Under the pieces are notes generated by a model. It was not told the origin of the DNA, ran no database searches, and saw nothing but the letters and a program-made list of their open reading frames with translations. From the NCBI RefSeq assembly GCF_026967935.1, contig NZ_JAPVBL010000002.1, forward strand, positions 512,969 to 576,968: DNA of 64,000 nucleotides, in the 5' to 3' direction. This DNA comes from Modestobacter sp. VKM Ac-2982 (lineage in GTDB: Bacteria > Actinomycetota > Actinomycetes > Mycobacteriales > Geodermatophilaceae). Positions within the stretch are counted from its first letter, which is position 1, and each line of letters starts with the position of its first letter. Below, in pieces: positions 45,982-54,722 of this stretch. Made by a program: the position numbers and the translations under genes.

Positions 45982-46686
45982 GTGGACCCCGCAGACCTGC
46001 CCGGTGAGTACGTGAAGCGGTTGCGAGCCGTCGAAGCGAAGCGGCCCCGGACCGTCATCGAAGAGATCTTGAAGCACGGGTACGTGACAACCGAGAGGCT
46101 TGGGGAGCTGGGCTACAACCATCCACCTCGCGCAGCGCGGGACGTACGCGAGCTCGGCTTCCCACTTGAGACAACGCGGGTCACGAGCAGCGATGGCCGG
46201 AGCATCGGCGCGTACGTATTCGCGGATCCAGCCACGATCAAGCGGGGGACTCTGGATGGTCGGAAGGTCTGGCCGAAGGAGCTGAAGACTGCCCTGGTAC
46301 AGCGCGACGATTGCCGATGCAACGTATGCCTGGAGCCTTATGAGGACAGGTACTTGCAGATTGACCACCGCATTCCCTTCGAGGTCAGCGGTGACGACGG
46401 CAGCATGGACCCGACGCACTTCCAGCTTTTATGTGCCTCCTGCAATCGGTCGAAGTCCTGGAGTTGCGAGCACTGTCCCAACTTTGTCCAGAGAGATGAC
46501 ACGGTGTGCGAAACGTGCTATTGGGCAGACTCGCAGGTCTACGAACACGTGGCGACGCGGCCAGAACGGCGCGCCACGGTCGTCTGGTCGGGCGACGAGG
46601 AAGTTCGCGCATTCGACGAAGCCCGCGCCCGGGCCGAGGCGGCAGGGATTGGGGTAGTGGCGTGGCTCAAGCGCCGGCGCCGATGA
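45982..46686 (+). CDS. HNH endonuclease, likely restriction partner
   Basis: GTG 45982 begins VDPADLPGEYVKRLRA. The 234-residue protein has a helical N-terminal part with a winged-helix-like stretch, then an HNH core (ALVQRDDCRCNVCLEPYEDR, LQIDHRIPFEVSGDDG, then FQLLCASCNRSKSWSC). Cys pairs CNVC, CASC, CEHC and CETC should hold zinc. The His of LQIDHRIPF and the Asn of CNRSK are present, so it looks active. Its 3' end overlaps the convergent EVE gene by 20 bases. Confidence 0.82.
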   Translation: MDPADLPGEYVKRLRAVEAKRPRTVIEEILKHGYVTTERLGELGYNHPPRAARDVRELGFPLETTRVTSSDGRSIGAYVFADPATIKRGTLDGRKVWPKELKTALVQRDDCRCNVCLEPYEDRYLQIDHRIPFEVSGDDGSMDPTHFQLLCASCNRSKSWSCEHCPNFVQRDDTVCETCYWADSQVYEHVATRPERRATVVWSGDEEVRAFDEARARAEAAGIGVVAWLKRRRR

Positions 46687-47110
46687 CCTGCTGGTCATAG
46701 GCCCGGGAAATCGTCTTCCAATCCGCTTCAGGAACGTGAGTGACCGCGTTGAAGAAATGGAATCGCCAGGCACCCTTATTCGTGATGAAGTCCAACTCGT
46801 CGACCAACGGCGCCACGCGGAGCCCTTCGCCCGGTTTCACGATGTGTTCGAAGTCTAAGGGAATCTGGTAGGCGACGTCGCGATACGATACTTCGACAGG
46901 TTCTGCGACAGCGGAGCCCGCGACGCGCCCGATCGCGAAAATTTGCGCTTGCCCATCCGGGGAGACGCGGGTCGACGCGTAGAGGGCTATTGGATCCCCG
47001 GGTTCGATGAGCCGCGCAGTCTTTGATCGGCTCGCACCGAGACCCATGCGGCGGTTCGCAACGACCCAATCGAGGGCATTCGACTCGCCGAGGACGAAAA
47101 CCCATGCCAT
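46667..47110 (-). CDS. EVE/PUA-like domain protein
   Basis: ATG 47110 begins MAWVFVLGESNALDWVVANR; the upstream frame looks random. The 147-residue protein matches the EVE fold: a WVF start, an IEPGDPIALYAS strand region, an IGRVAG segment and a FHFFNAVTHVPEADW end. EVE and related PUA-like domains recognise modified bases and are often found beside restriction or modified-DNA-specific systems. Here it ends convergently with the HNH endonuclease. Confidence 0.7.
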   Translation of the reverse strand: MAWVFVLGESNALDWVVANRRMGLGASRSKTARLIEPGDPIALYASTRVSPDGQAQIFAIGRVAGSAVAEPVEVSYRDVAYQIPLDFEHIVKPGEGLRVAPLVDELDFITNKGAWRFHFFNAVTHVPEADWKTISRAYDQQVIGAGA

Positions 47111-47959
47111 GTGAAGATTCCTCGCTGTCGCTCGTGCGGAGTCCCTTGGAAGGATCGTAAGGGCCGTACGCCTAGGCAAGAAGGTTGGCCTGCGTACAGG
47201 CGCATGGTGCTGGGTGCGTTCGTCCCTCCTGCCCCGAGAGGTGATGCCCTGTTGGCCGCGCAGCCGGTGACGGCGCCGAACGTGCGGGCGCCGGTCAGTA
47301 CAGCTAGCAACCAACTGACCGTCGGCTGCACCCGCTGTCCCGGCTCGGCTCGACATGTCGGTGTCTCGTGGTGGGGGAGCAATCGCGACGACACTGGACT
47401 CAAGGTCGCGTCGCAGGGTGCCGATACGAGACAACAGCGTCTGGTCGCCATCCCCGGTGATCGACTACTTCCGCTCCTGACCTCGATCGTGGATGGTGCC
47501 TCGTTGTCCGAACTCTCTGCGGTGGCCTGCTACGGGCCCGCGCGCCGAAACACTGGAGCCCCGAAGTCCCTCGACCTCGTCGGCGAGCTTCTCGTCGGCG
47601 GTAGTGGACTGTGGATCTTCCGCCAGCAGACCGGAGAGCGGACCGAAGTGCGAATGCGCTCGAATGCTGCGTTCGCAGACGAGGTCAAGGCCGGCTTCGC
47701 GCTGTCGGGGCTGTACGCCGAGGTCACGCCGGACGTCGAGCGGCTCCTTGGGGTGGACTGGCCCCAGCGCGAGGTGGACGTCCAGCCCTCCGTCGTTCGA
47801 CAGCTCGCCGAGCTGGTCGTCGACGTCCCCGTGGCCGTAGTACTCACCGAGCTCGGCTCTGGGCAGTCGTCCTATGACCCAGCGGCCTGGGAGAACACGA
47901 GCTGGTCGGTGACCGTCACCGTTCCGGCTGAGCGGCGCCTGCTCACGCAGTGGAGCTAA
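47111..47959 (+). CDS. Hypothetical protein upstream of recC, start uncertain
   Basis: The full frame gives 282 residues, but codons before about 47400 look non-coding, so the true start is probably later; no convincing ATG or GTG with a good site was found. The later part (RLLPLLTSIVDGASLSELSA onward) reads as normal protein with an alpha/beta pattern, and its stop overlaps recC, so it is probably co-transcribed with recCBD. Family not recognised. Confidence 0.5.
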   Translation: MKIPRCRSCGVPWKDRKGRTPRQEGWPAYRRMVLGAFVPPAPRGDALLAAQPVTAPNVRAPVSTASNQLTVGCTRCPGSARHVGVSWWGSNRDDTGLKVASQGADTRQQRLVAIPGDRLLPLLTSIVDGASLSELSAVACYGPARRNTGAPKSLDLVGELLVGGSGLWIFRQQTGERTEVRMRSNAAFADEVKAGFALSGLYAEVTPDVERLLGVDWPQREVDVQPSVVRQLAELVVDVPVAVVLTELGSGQSSYDPAAWENTSWSVTVTVPAERRLLTQWS

Positions 47960-50900
47960 TCGTTCCGGCGGCTCATTCGTGGCCGTCCGCTCGGGCAGGA
48001 TTGCACATTCACCGATCGGAAAGCGGGCAAGCGTTGGTGGAGGCGCTCGCCCGGGTCCTTGCGGATCCGCCTGATGATCCGTTCGAGCGAGACATCGTCG
48101 CGGTTCCAGCGCGCGGAGTCGAGCGGTGGATAACCCAGCAGCTGTCGGCGCATCTGGGCGCTGCTGAAGCGCAGGACGGCGTGTGCGCTCGCGTGGAGTT
48201 CCCGTTCCCAAGCGACCTGCTGTTAGGCGCCGTTGCGGCTGCTAGCCCCGGGCACTCGGCGGCGGTCGATGCGTGGCGTCCCGATCGTGCCGTCTGGTCC
48301 ATGATCGACGTCTTGGATGAAGTCCTGAGCCAGCCTCCCGACGGCAAGCCGGACTGGTGCGCTCCGCTGCGCCAGCACCTGATGACGGAGGACGGTGCGC
48401 CCAGCGACCGGCGCTACGGTCTCGCCCGCCGGCTCACCGATCTGTTCACCGCATACGGGTCGGCGCGTCCGCACCTCCTGCGCTCCTGGGCCGCAGGGAG
48501 CGATGAGGCTCCCGCTGACCTGGGTTGGCAACCGGAGCTGTGGCGCTGCCTTCGAAGCCGGATCGGCGTGCCAGCCCCCGCTCAGCTGCTGGACGAGGCC
48601 TGCACGGCCCTGCGGGCGCGACCGGAAGTCGCAGATCTCCCGGCGAGGCTGAGCATCTTTGGCGCCAGCCGCCTGGACGCCGTGGACCTGCAGGTGCTGT
48701 CAGCGCTCGCGGCAGACCGCGAGGTGCACCTGTGGATCAACTCAGCCAGTCCCGTGCTGTGGGAGTTCCTAGCCCGCATGGAGGCGGTCAGGGAGCGTCG
48801 CGCTGACCTCCGAGTTCCAGTCACGCACCCCTTGCTGGCTTCGCTCTCCCGCGATGTGCGGGAACTGCAGTTGAGGCTCCGAGAGCTACCCATCGAGAGC
48901 GACACCCACCATGCCCCCGCCGGGCAAACGGATCCGCGAACCCTGCTCGAGCACGTGCAAGCCGACGTGCGGAGTGACTGGCTGCTCCGGGACAAGCACA
49001 AGCTCGCCGCCAATGACCGCTCCGTCCAGGTCCACGCCTGCCACGGCCGGGCACGTCAAGTTGAGGTACTGCGCGAGGTGGTAGTTGGCCTGCTGCAGGA
49101 CGACCCGACGCTGGAACCACGCGATGTCCTCATCATGTGCCCCGACATCGAGGCCTACGCACCGCTGATCAGCTCGGTCTTCGGTGCCGACAGGCACCCG
49201 GGCACCAGGCTGCGCCTCACGACGGCGGACCGGTCTCCGCGACGGGTCAACCCACTGCTCCAGATCGCCGCCGAGCTGTTGGACCTCGCCGGCGGCCGAG
49301 TGACGGCCACGCAGGTTCTAGCTCTGGCCGGTGCAGAGCCGGTCCGACTCCGGTTCGGCTTCGATGAGGACGGCCTCGAGCGGCTGCGTGGCTGGGCAGT
49401 GTCCGCCGGCGTGAAGTGGGGGCTGAGCGCCGAGCACCGCGACCGGTGGCAGATGGGGCACCTTGACAGCGGCACCTGGCGCTCGGGCATCGACCGACTA
49501 CTTGCCGGGGTGGCCTTCGAACAGGACGACGTACTGCTCGGCACCGCGCTGCCGGTCGATGACGTCGACTCGGCTGCGGTGGATCTGGCCGGCCGTTTCG
49601 CCGAGTTCGTCGACCGACTGGACAGCGCACTCACCCGACTCGGCGACCGGCAGACCATCACCGACTGGCTGGACGTGCTGCAGACCTCGATCGAGGTTCT
49701 GACCGCCGTTCCTGCCAAGGAGGCCTGGCAGTCGGCGGGCCTGCGTCGCGAAGTTGGGCACCTCGCAGAGGCCTCCGCCGGATCCACGGCAGAGATCGGG
49801 TTGGTCGAGATGACTTCGCTCATGGCGGGGCGGCTGGAGGCACGGCCGACCTCCTCCGGCTTCCGGACGGGGGGCGTGACCGTGTGCACCCTTACGCCGA
49901 TGCGGTCAGTGCCGCACCGGGTCATCTGCCTCCTAGGCATGGATGACGGTGCCTTTCCGCGACAGCCCCACGTCGACGGGGACAACCTTCTACTCCGCGA
50001 TCCCTGCCTCGGCGAGCGCGATGCCCGGAGTGAAGACCGGCAACTGTTCTTGGATGCGCTGGCCGCTGCTGGGGAGCACCTTGTCGTCATCTATGGCGGA
50101 GCGGACATCCGGACCGGGGCCCAGCTTCCTCCTGCGGTCCCTGTTGCGGAGCTGCTCGACGCGCTGGACAGCATCGCCGTGACCGCTGACGGCCTTCCGG
50201 CGCGGAGTTCGGTCGTGATCAATCACCCCCTGCAACCGTTCGACCGGCGCAACTTCCTCCCGGGGGCGCTGGGACGGCCGGGGCCGTTCTCGTTCGATGC
50301 GAGCGCTCTCGCCGGAGCGGTAGCTGCAGCCGGCCCCCGTGTCGGCGCCCCTCCATTCCTCAGCGTTCCGCTGCCACCGATTTCGGAAGCTGTCGTTGGG
50401 CTGACCCAGTTGGTGTCCTTCTGGCAGAACCCATCCAAGGAGTTCCTCCGCCAGCGGCTGGGGGTCGTACTACCGGCGCCCAGCGAGGAGCTCGATCACG
50501 CCCTGCCAGCCGAAGCTGATGGACTTGCGCTCTGGGCAGTGGGCGACCGGGTCCTCCAGGCCCGCCTACGGGGTGTGGACGGTGAGGCGGTTCGGGCACT
50601 TGAGCGCGCCCGGGGTGTACTACCGCCGTCCCCGCTCGGGGACCGGACTTTGGATGACGTCTGCGGTGAGGTCGACCGGCTGCTCATCGAGAGCGCGGTC
50701 CATCGCAGCGTCCCGGCGGAAAGCCTCGTCATAGACGCCGTTCTGTCCGACCATCGACGCGTACTCGGCTCTGTGCATGGTGTCCGGGACGATGTGCTGC
50801 TCAGCGTCACGTACTCAAAGGTGCAGGCGAAGCAGCGGCTGCGGGCCTGGATCGAGCTCCTCGCGCTCAGTACGACTCACCCCGACCGGCAGTGGCAAGG

Positions 50901-51333
50901 CGTCGTTGTGGGCCGGGCAGACGACGGCCAGATCGCCATCCACAGCCTCGGTCCGGTCGGGGTCGGCGCCGCCCGCGAAGCGTTGGCCGGGCTTCTGCGA
51001 CTGCGCGACTTCGGCTGCTGCGCGCCCCTGCCGCTGCCGATCGCTGCGGGCGAGGCCTACGCCGCGGCGCGTGCGCGCGGCCAGGACCGGGATGTCGCAT
51101 GGTCGCGGGCTGCGGGCAGTTGGACCTCGGCACACCGGAGGCCGGGTGAGGACGTCGATCCGGCCCACGCCATGCTGTGGGGAAAGGGGGCACCGATGGC
51201 GGTGCTGGAAGAATGGACTGCACCGGCCGGTGTCCTCGGGCCAGATGCTCCGGACGAGCCCACCGACTTCGGCCGGCTGGCACGCACCGTTTGGCAGCCC
51301 CTCCTCGCCCTAGAAGGCCGGGTGCTTCGGTGA
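47950..51333 (+). CDS. recC: RecC-like exonuclease V gamma subunit
   Basis: GTG 47950 overlaps the previous stop. The 1127-residue protein shows the RecC beginning (LHIHRSESGQALVEALARVL, then PARGVERWITQQLSAHLG), the UvrD-like inactive helicase pattern (LIMCPDIEAYAPLI, LLGMDDGAFPR) and a degenerate nuclease-like C-terminus. RecC recognises Chi and splits the strands ahead of RecB and RecD. Length matches the family. It starts a compact recC-recB-recD operon. Confidence 0.85.
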   Translation: MELIVPAAHSWPSARAGLHIHRSESGQALVEALARVLADPPDDPFERDIVAVPARGVERWITQQLSAHLGAAEAQDGVCARVEFPFPSDLLLGAVAAASPGHSAAVDAWRPDRAVWSMIDVLDEVLSQPPDGKPDWCAPLRQHLMTEDGAPSDRRYGLARRLTDLFTAYGSARPHLLRSWAAGSDEAPADLGWQPELWRCLRSRIGVPAPAQLLDEACTALRARPEVADLPARLSIFGASRLDAVDLQVLSALAADREVHLWINSASPVLWEFLARMEAVRERRADLRVPVTHPLLASLSRDVRELQLRLRELPIESDTHHAPAGQTDPRTLLEHVQADVRSDWLLRDKHKLAANDRSVQVHACHGRARQVEVLREVVVGLLQDDPTLEPRDVLIMCPDIEAYAPLISSVFGADRHPGTRLRLTTADRSPRRVNPLLQIAAELLDLAGGRVTATQVLALAGAEPVRLRFGFDEDGLERLRGWAVSAGVKWGLSAEHRDRWQMGHLDSGTWRSGIDRLLAGVAFEQDDVLLGTALPVDDVDSAAVDLAGRFAEFVDRLDSALTRLGDRQTITDWLDVLQTSIEVLTAVPAKEAWQSAGLRREVGHLAEASAGSTAEIGLVEMTSLMAGRLEARPTSSGFRTGGVTVCTLTPMRSVPHRVICLLGMDDGAFPRQPHVDGDNLLLRDPCLGERDARSEDRQLFLDALAAAGEHLVVIYGGADIRTGAQLPPAVPVAELLDALDSIAVTADGLPARSSVVINHPLQPFDRRNFLPGALGRPGPFSFDASALAGAVAAAGPRVGAPPFLSVPLPPISEAVVGLTQLVSFWQNPSKEFLRQRLGVVLPAPSEELDHALPAEADGLALWAVGDRVLQARLRGVDGEAVRALERARGVLPPSPLGDRTLDDVCGEVDRLLIESAVHRSVPAESLVIDAVLSDHRRVLGSVHGVRDDVLLSVTYSKVQAKQRLRAWIELLALSTTHPDRQWQGVVVGRADDGQIAIHSLGPVGVGAAREALAGLLRLRDFGCCAPLPLPIAAGEAYAAARARGQDRDVAWSRAAGSWTSAHRRPGEDVDPAHAMLWGKGAPMAVLEEWTAPAGVLGPDAPDEPTDFGRLARTVWQPLLALEGRVLR

Positions 51334-54300
51334 TGGGAGTTGCCGCCCCGGACGTCGTTCCGGTCGATCTTGCTGGCCGCCTGCCCGAGGGCACAACCGT
51401 CCTCGATGCCAGTGCCGGGACCGGGAAGACCTACACCATCGCCGGTCTGGTCACCCGCTACGTCGCCGAGGGCCATGCCCGCCTGGATCAGCTGCTAGTG
51501 GTCACGTTCGGACGCGCGGCGACCGGTGAGTTGCGCACCCGCGTACGGGAGCGGCTGTTCAACACTTGCGCCGCGCTGGCCGACCTGGGGGCGGCCTCGG
51601 AGTCAGCTGACCCGGTCGTCGCCTGGCTAGCCCGCGGTTCCGCAGACGAGGTCGCCGAACGGCGGGCCAGGCTCACCGAGGCGTTGGCAGACTTCGACGC
51701 AGCCACCGTCGCTACGATCCACCAGTTCTGCCAGGAGGTCCTCCGCGGCCTCGGTTCGGCGGCCGACCTGGACCCCGGTACCGAACTCGTCGAGACCCTC
51801 GACGACCTGGTGAGCGAGGTCTGTGACGACCTCTACCTCCGGTTCCACTGCCGCCCCGGCGCCCCGGCGCCCCAGTTCACGCACGAGCGGGCCCGCGCGG
51901 TCGCACGTGCGGCGATCGAGGACCCGCACGCGCATTTGGTCCCCTCGGACGCAATCCGCGACTCGGCCGCCGACGTGCGCGTGCGGTTCGCCGTCGCGGT
52001 GCGCGCCGAGACCGAGCGGCGTAAGCGAGCGCGCCGCATTCAGGGCTTCGACGACCTTCTGGGACGGGTCCGTGACGCCCTCGCTCACCCCGTCACGGGC
52101 GACATCGCCCGTACCCGGCTGCAGGACCGCTACCAGGTCGTCCTGGTCGACGAGTTCCAGGACACCGACCCCGTCCAGTGGGACGTGTTCCGGCTTGCCT
52201 TCCATGGCAGCCGCACCCTCGTTCTCATCGGGGATCCAAAGCAGTCGATCTATGCCTTCCGTGGGGCGGACATCCGCGCTTACCTGTCGGCCGCGGCCGC
52301 GGCAGGCACTCGCGCCACCCTGGACACCAACTGGCGCAGCGATCCCCGGATTCTCGACGGCCTGCAGACGATCTTTCGAGGCGCCGCGCTCGGCGACCCG
52401 GCAATCGTCGTCCGCCCCGTGCGGGCCGGACACCGCCGGAGCGCGTTTGAACCGCTGGCCCCCGAGCCGGTGCAGCTGCGCATGCTGCCGCGGGCCGGGT
52501 TGCCGCTGGTGCAGAACGGAACGATCCGGGTTCCCGCCGCCCGCGAGGCGGTAGCTGCGGACGTTGCTGCGCAGGTACGCGCCGTCCTCTACGGCGGACA
52601 CACCATCGCTCCACGCTCCGACGGCAGACCTCGCGCGCTGACATGTGCGGACATGGCGGTCCTCGTGCGTACCGGTGCCCAAGCTGGCCTGGTGCGCGAC
52701 GCCCTCCTGGCCCAGGGAGTGCCCTCGGTGCTGACCGGCGCGTCCAGCGTCTTCGCCACCAGCGGCGCAGAGGACTGGCTCCGGCTCCTGGAGGCGCTAG
52801 GTCAGCCGCACCGTCGTGGGTTGGTCCGACGGCTCGCACTCACTCCGTGGATCGGCTGGTCCGCCGCCGAGCTCGACGCGCGCGGGGACGCAGCCACCGA
52901 CGAGCTGGTCGACGCCCTCCGGGACTGGGAGGAGGTCTTCTCCCGTCGCGGCGTGGGAGGGCTCTTCACCGCCGTGGCCGACAGCCGAGGTCTCTCAGCC
53001 CGCTTGCTTCAGCGCCCGGACGGTGAGCGGTTGCTCACCGACCGGCGGCACATTGCGGAGGCACTGCACGCGGAGGCTGCAGATTCTCGGCTTGGCGTGA
53101 GCGGCCTGGTGGCCTGGCTGCGCGACCGGCTGACGGAGTCCGGCGGCGATCAGGATCAAGAGCGTTCCCGGCGACTCGACACCGACGACGCCGCGGTCCA
53201 AGTCGTCACTGTGCACGCCAGCAAGGGCCTGGAGTTCCCGGTGGTGTTCGTCCCGTTCGCCTGGGATACCAGCGGCGGGGGGTCCCAGGAGCGGCTGCCC
53301 CGAATCTACGACGACTCCGGTCGGCGGATTCGGCACGTCGGCGGCAGCAACGGGCCAGGCTACGCGCAGGCATGTAGGGCCGAAGCCCGTGACAGCGCGG
53401 GGGAGGAGCTGCGGCTCCTCTACGTGGCGGCGACCCGGGCGGTCTGCCGGCTCGTGCTGTGGTGGGCGGGCTCCAGCAAGACGGCCACGAGTCCGCTGCA
53501 CCGGGTGCTGTTCAGTGCCGACCCCGCCGTGGAGGTGCCACTGAGGGTGCCGGTCCCTGCTGACGACGACGCGGAGGCCCGGCTGCGGATGCTCTCCGGG
53601 GCCGCTCCGGGTGGTGTCGATGTTGCCGTGGTCGCCAGCACGGCCACCGGAGGCATCGCCGCCCCGAGCCCCGCGGCGGCCGACGCAAGTCGGCTGGCCG
53701 CCGACGAGCTGCGGCGCACCCTCGACACGGGGTGGCGGCGAACTTCCTACACCCGGCTCACCCGGGACGCGCACGAGGCACCAGCTGCGGTCGTCGCTGA
53801 GCCGGAAACCGACGGCCAGGACGACGAGATTGACGAACTTTTGGCGGACGACGACGCCGACGGTTCACCCGCGCTGCAGCGCCTCCGGCAGATCCCCTCG
53901 CCGATGGCCGACCTCGCCGGAGGAACGATCTTCGGAACACTCGCGCACGCGGTGCTCGAGAAAGCGCTGGGCGGCCAGGGGGACCCGTTGAATCGGCTGC
54001 GCGCCGCCGCGCACCACCAGCTGCTGGGTCATGGGGGCGGACCGAGCGCCGAAGAGCTGGCCACCGCCTTAGAAACCGCGGTGTCGACGCCCCTCGGCGT
54101 GCTCGCTGACGGGCGGCGGTTGACGGACATCGCTTCGCGCGACATTCTCACCGAGCTGGACTTCGAGCTCCCGCTGGCCGGCGGAGACGTACCACTGGGT
54201 GACGTGCGGCTCGGGGCGGTGGCTGATCTCCTACGCAGGTACCTGCCCGCGGCCGACCGGATGGTCGCCTACCCCGATGCTTTGGGGATACCGGAGCTGG

Positions 54301-54722
54301 CCGATCAGCCGCTGCGCGGATTTCTCACCGGCTCCTTGGACGCTGTCATTCGGCTGGGGGAAGCAGAGGAGCCGCGGTACGTCGTCGTCGACTACAAGAC
54401 CAATCGGCTGGCCCCCCCGACCGTGCCGCTGACCGCGTGGCACTACCGGGCCTCTGCTCTCGACGCGGCCGTGATTCGCGCGCACTACCCGCTGCAGGCC
54501 CTGCTCTACCAGGTCGCCCTTCACCGCTTCCTGCGCTGGCGACAGCCGGGCTACCTGCCCGACCGGCACCTCGGCGGGGTGCTCTATCTATTCCTGCGCG
54601 GCATGTGCGGTGCCAGGGTCGGGGCTGCGCCAGAGGACGAGATCCCCGGCGTCTGGTCCTGGTGCCCGCCGGCGTCCCTCGTAGTTGCCCTGTCGGACCT
54701 GCTCGCGGGAGATGCACGATGA
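51333..54722 (+). CDS. recB: RecB-like helicase-nuclease (exonuclease V beta subunit)
   Basis: ATG 51333 overlaps the recC stop (TGATG); the frame upstream lies inside recC. The 1129-residue protein has SF1A helicase motifs: Walker A ASAGTGKT (26-33), DEFQDTDPVQW near 273 and VTVHASKGLEFPVVF. The C-terminal nuclease has the DYK motif (VVDYKTNR, D1020) and an LAHAVLEKAL segment. It unwinds and degrades broken DNA in the 3'-5' direction. It is complete and of typical length. Confidence 0.9.
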   Translation: MGVAAPDVVPVDLAGRLPEGTTVLDASAGTGKTYTIAGLVTRYVAEGHARLDQLLVVTFGRAATGELRTRVRERLFNTCAALADLGAASESADPVVAWLARGSADEVAERRARLTEALADFDAATVATIHQFCQEVLRGLGSAADLDPGTELVETLDDLVSEVCDDLYLRFHCRPGAPAPQFTHERARAVARAAIEDPHAHLVPSDAIRDSAADVRVRFAVAVRAETERRKRARRIQGFDDLLGRVRDALAHPVTGDIARTRLQDRYQVVLVDEFQDTDPVQWDVFRLAFHGSRTLVLIGDPKQSIYAFRGADIRAYLSAAAAAGTRATLDTNWRSDPRILDGLQTIFRGAALGDPAIVVRPVRAGHRRSAFEPLAPEPVQLRMLPRAGLPLVQNGTIRVPAAREAVAADVAAQVRAVLYGGHTIAPRSDGRPRALTCADMAVLVRTGAQAGLVRDALLAQGVPSVLTGASSVFATSGAEDWLRLLEALGQPHRRGLVRRLALTPWIGWSAAELDARGDAATDELVDALRDWEEVFSRRGVGGLFTAVADSRGLSARLLQRPDGERLLTDRRHIAEALHAEAADSRLGVSGLVAWLRDRLTESGGDQDQERSRRLDTDDAAVQVVTVHASKGLEFPVVFVPFAWDTSGGGSQERLPRIYDDSGRRIRHVGGSNGPGYAQACRAEARDSAGEELRLLYVAATRAVCRLVLWWAGSSKTATSPLHRVLFSADPAVEVPLRVPVPADDDAEARLRMLSGAAPGGVDVAVVASTATGGIAAPSPAAADASRLAADELRRTLDTGWRRTSYTRLTRDAHEAPAAVVAEPETDGQDDEIDELLADDDADGSPALQRLRQIPSPMADLAGGTIFGTLAHAVLEKALGGQGDPLNRLRAAAHHQLLGHGGGPSAEELATALETAVSTPLGVLADGRRLTDIASRDILTELDFELPLAGGDVPLGDVRLGAVADLLRRYLPAADRMVAYPDALGIPELADQPLRGFLTGSLDAVIRLGEAEEPRYVVVDYKTNRLAPPTVPLTAWHYRASALDAAVIRAHYPLQALLYQVALHRFLRWRQPGYLPDRHLGGVLYLFLRGMCGARVGAAPEDEIPGVWSWCPPASLVVALSDLLAGDAR

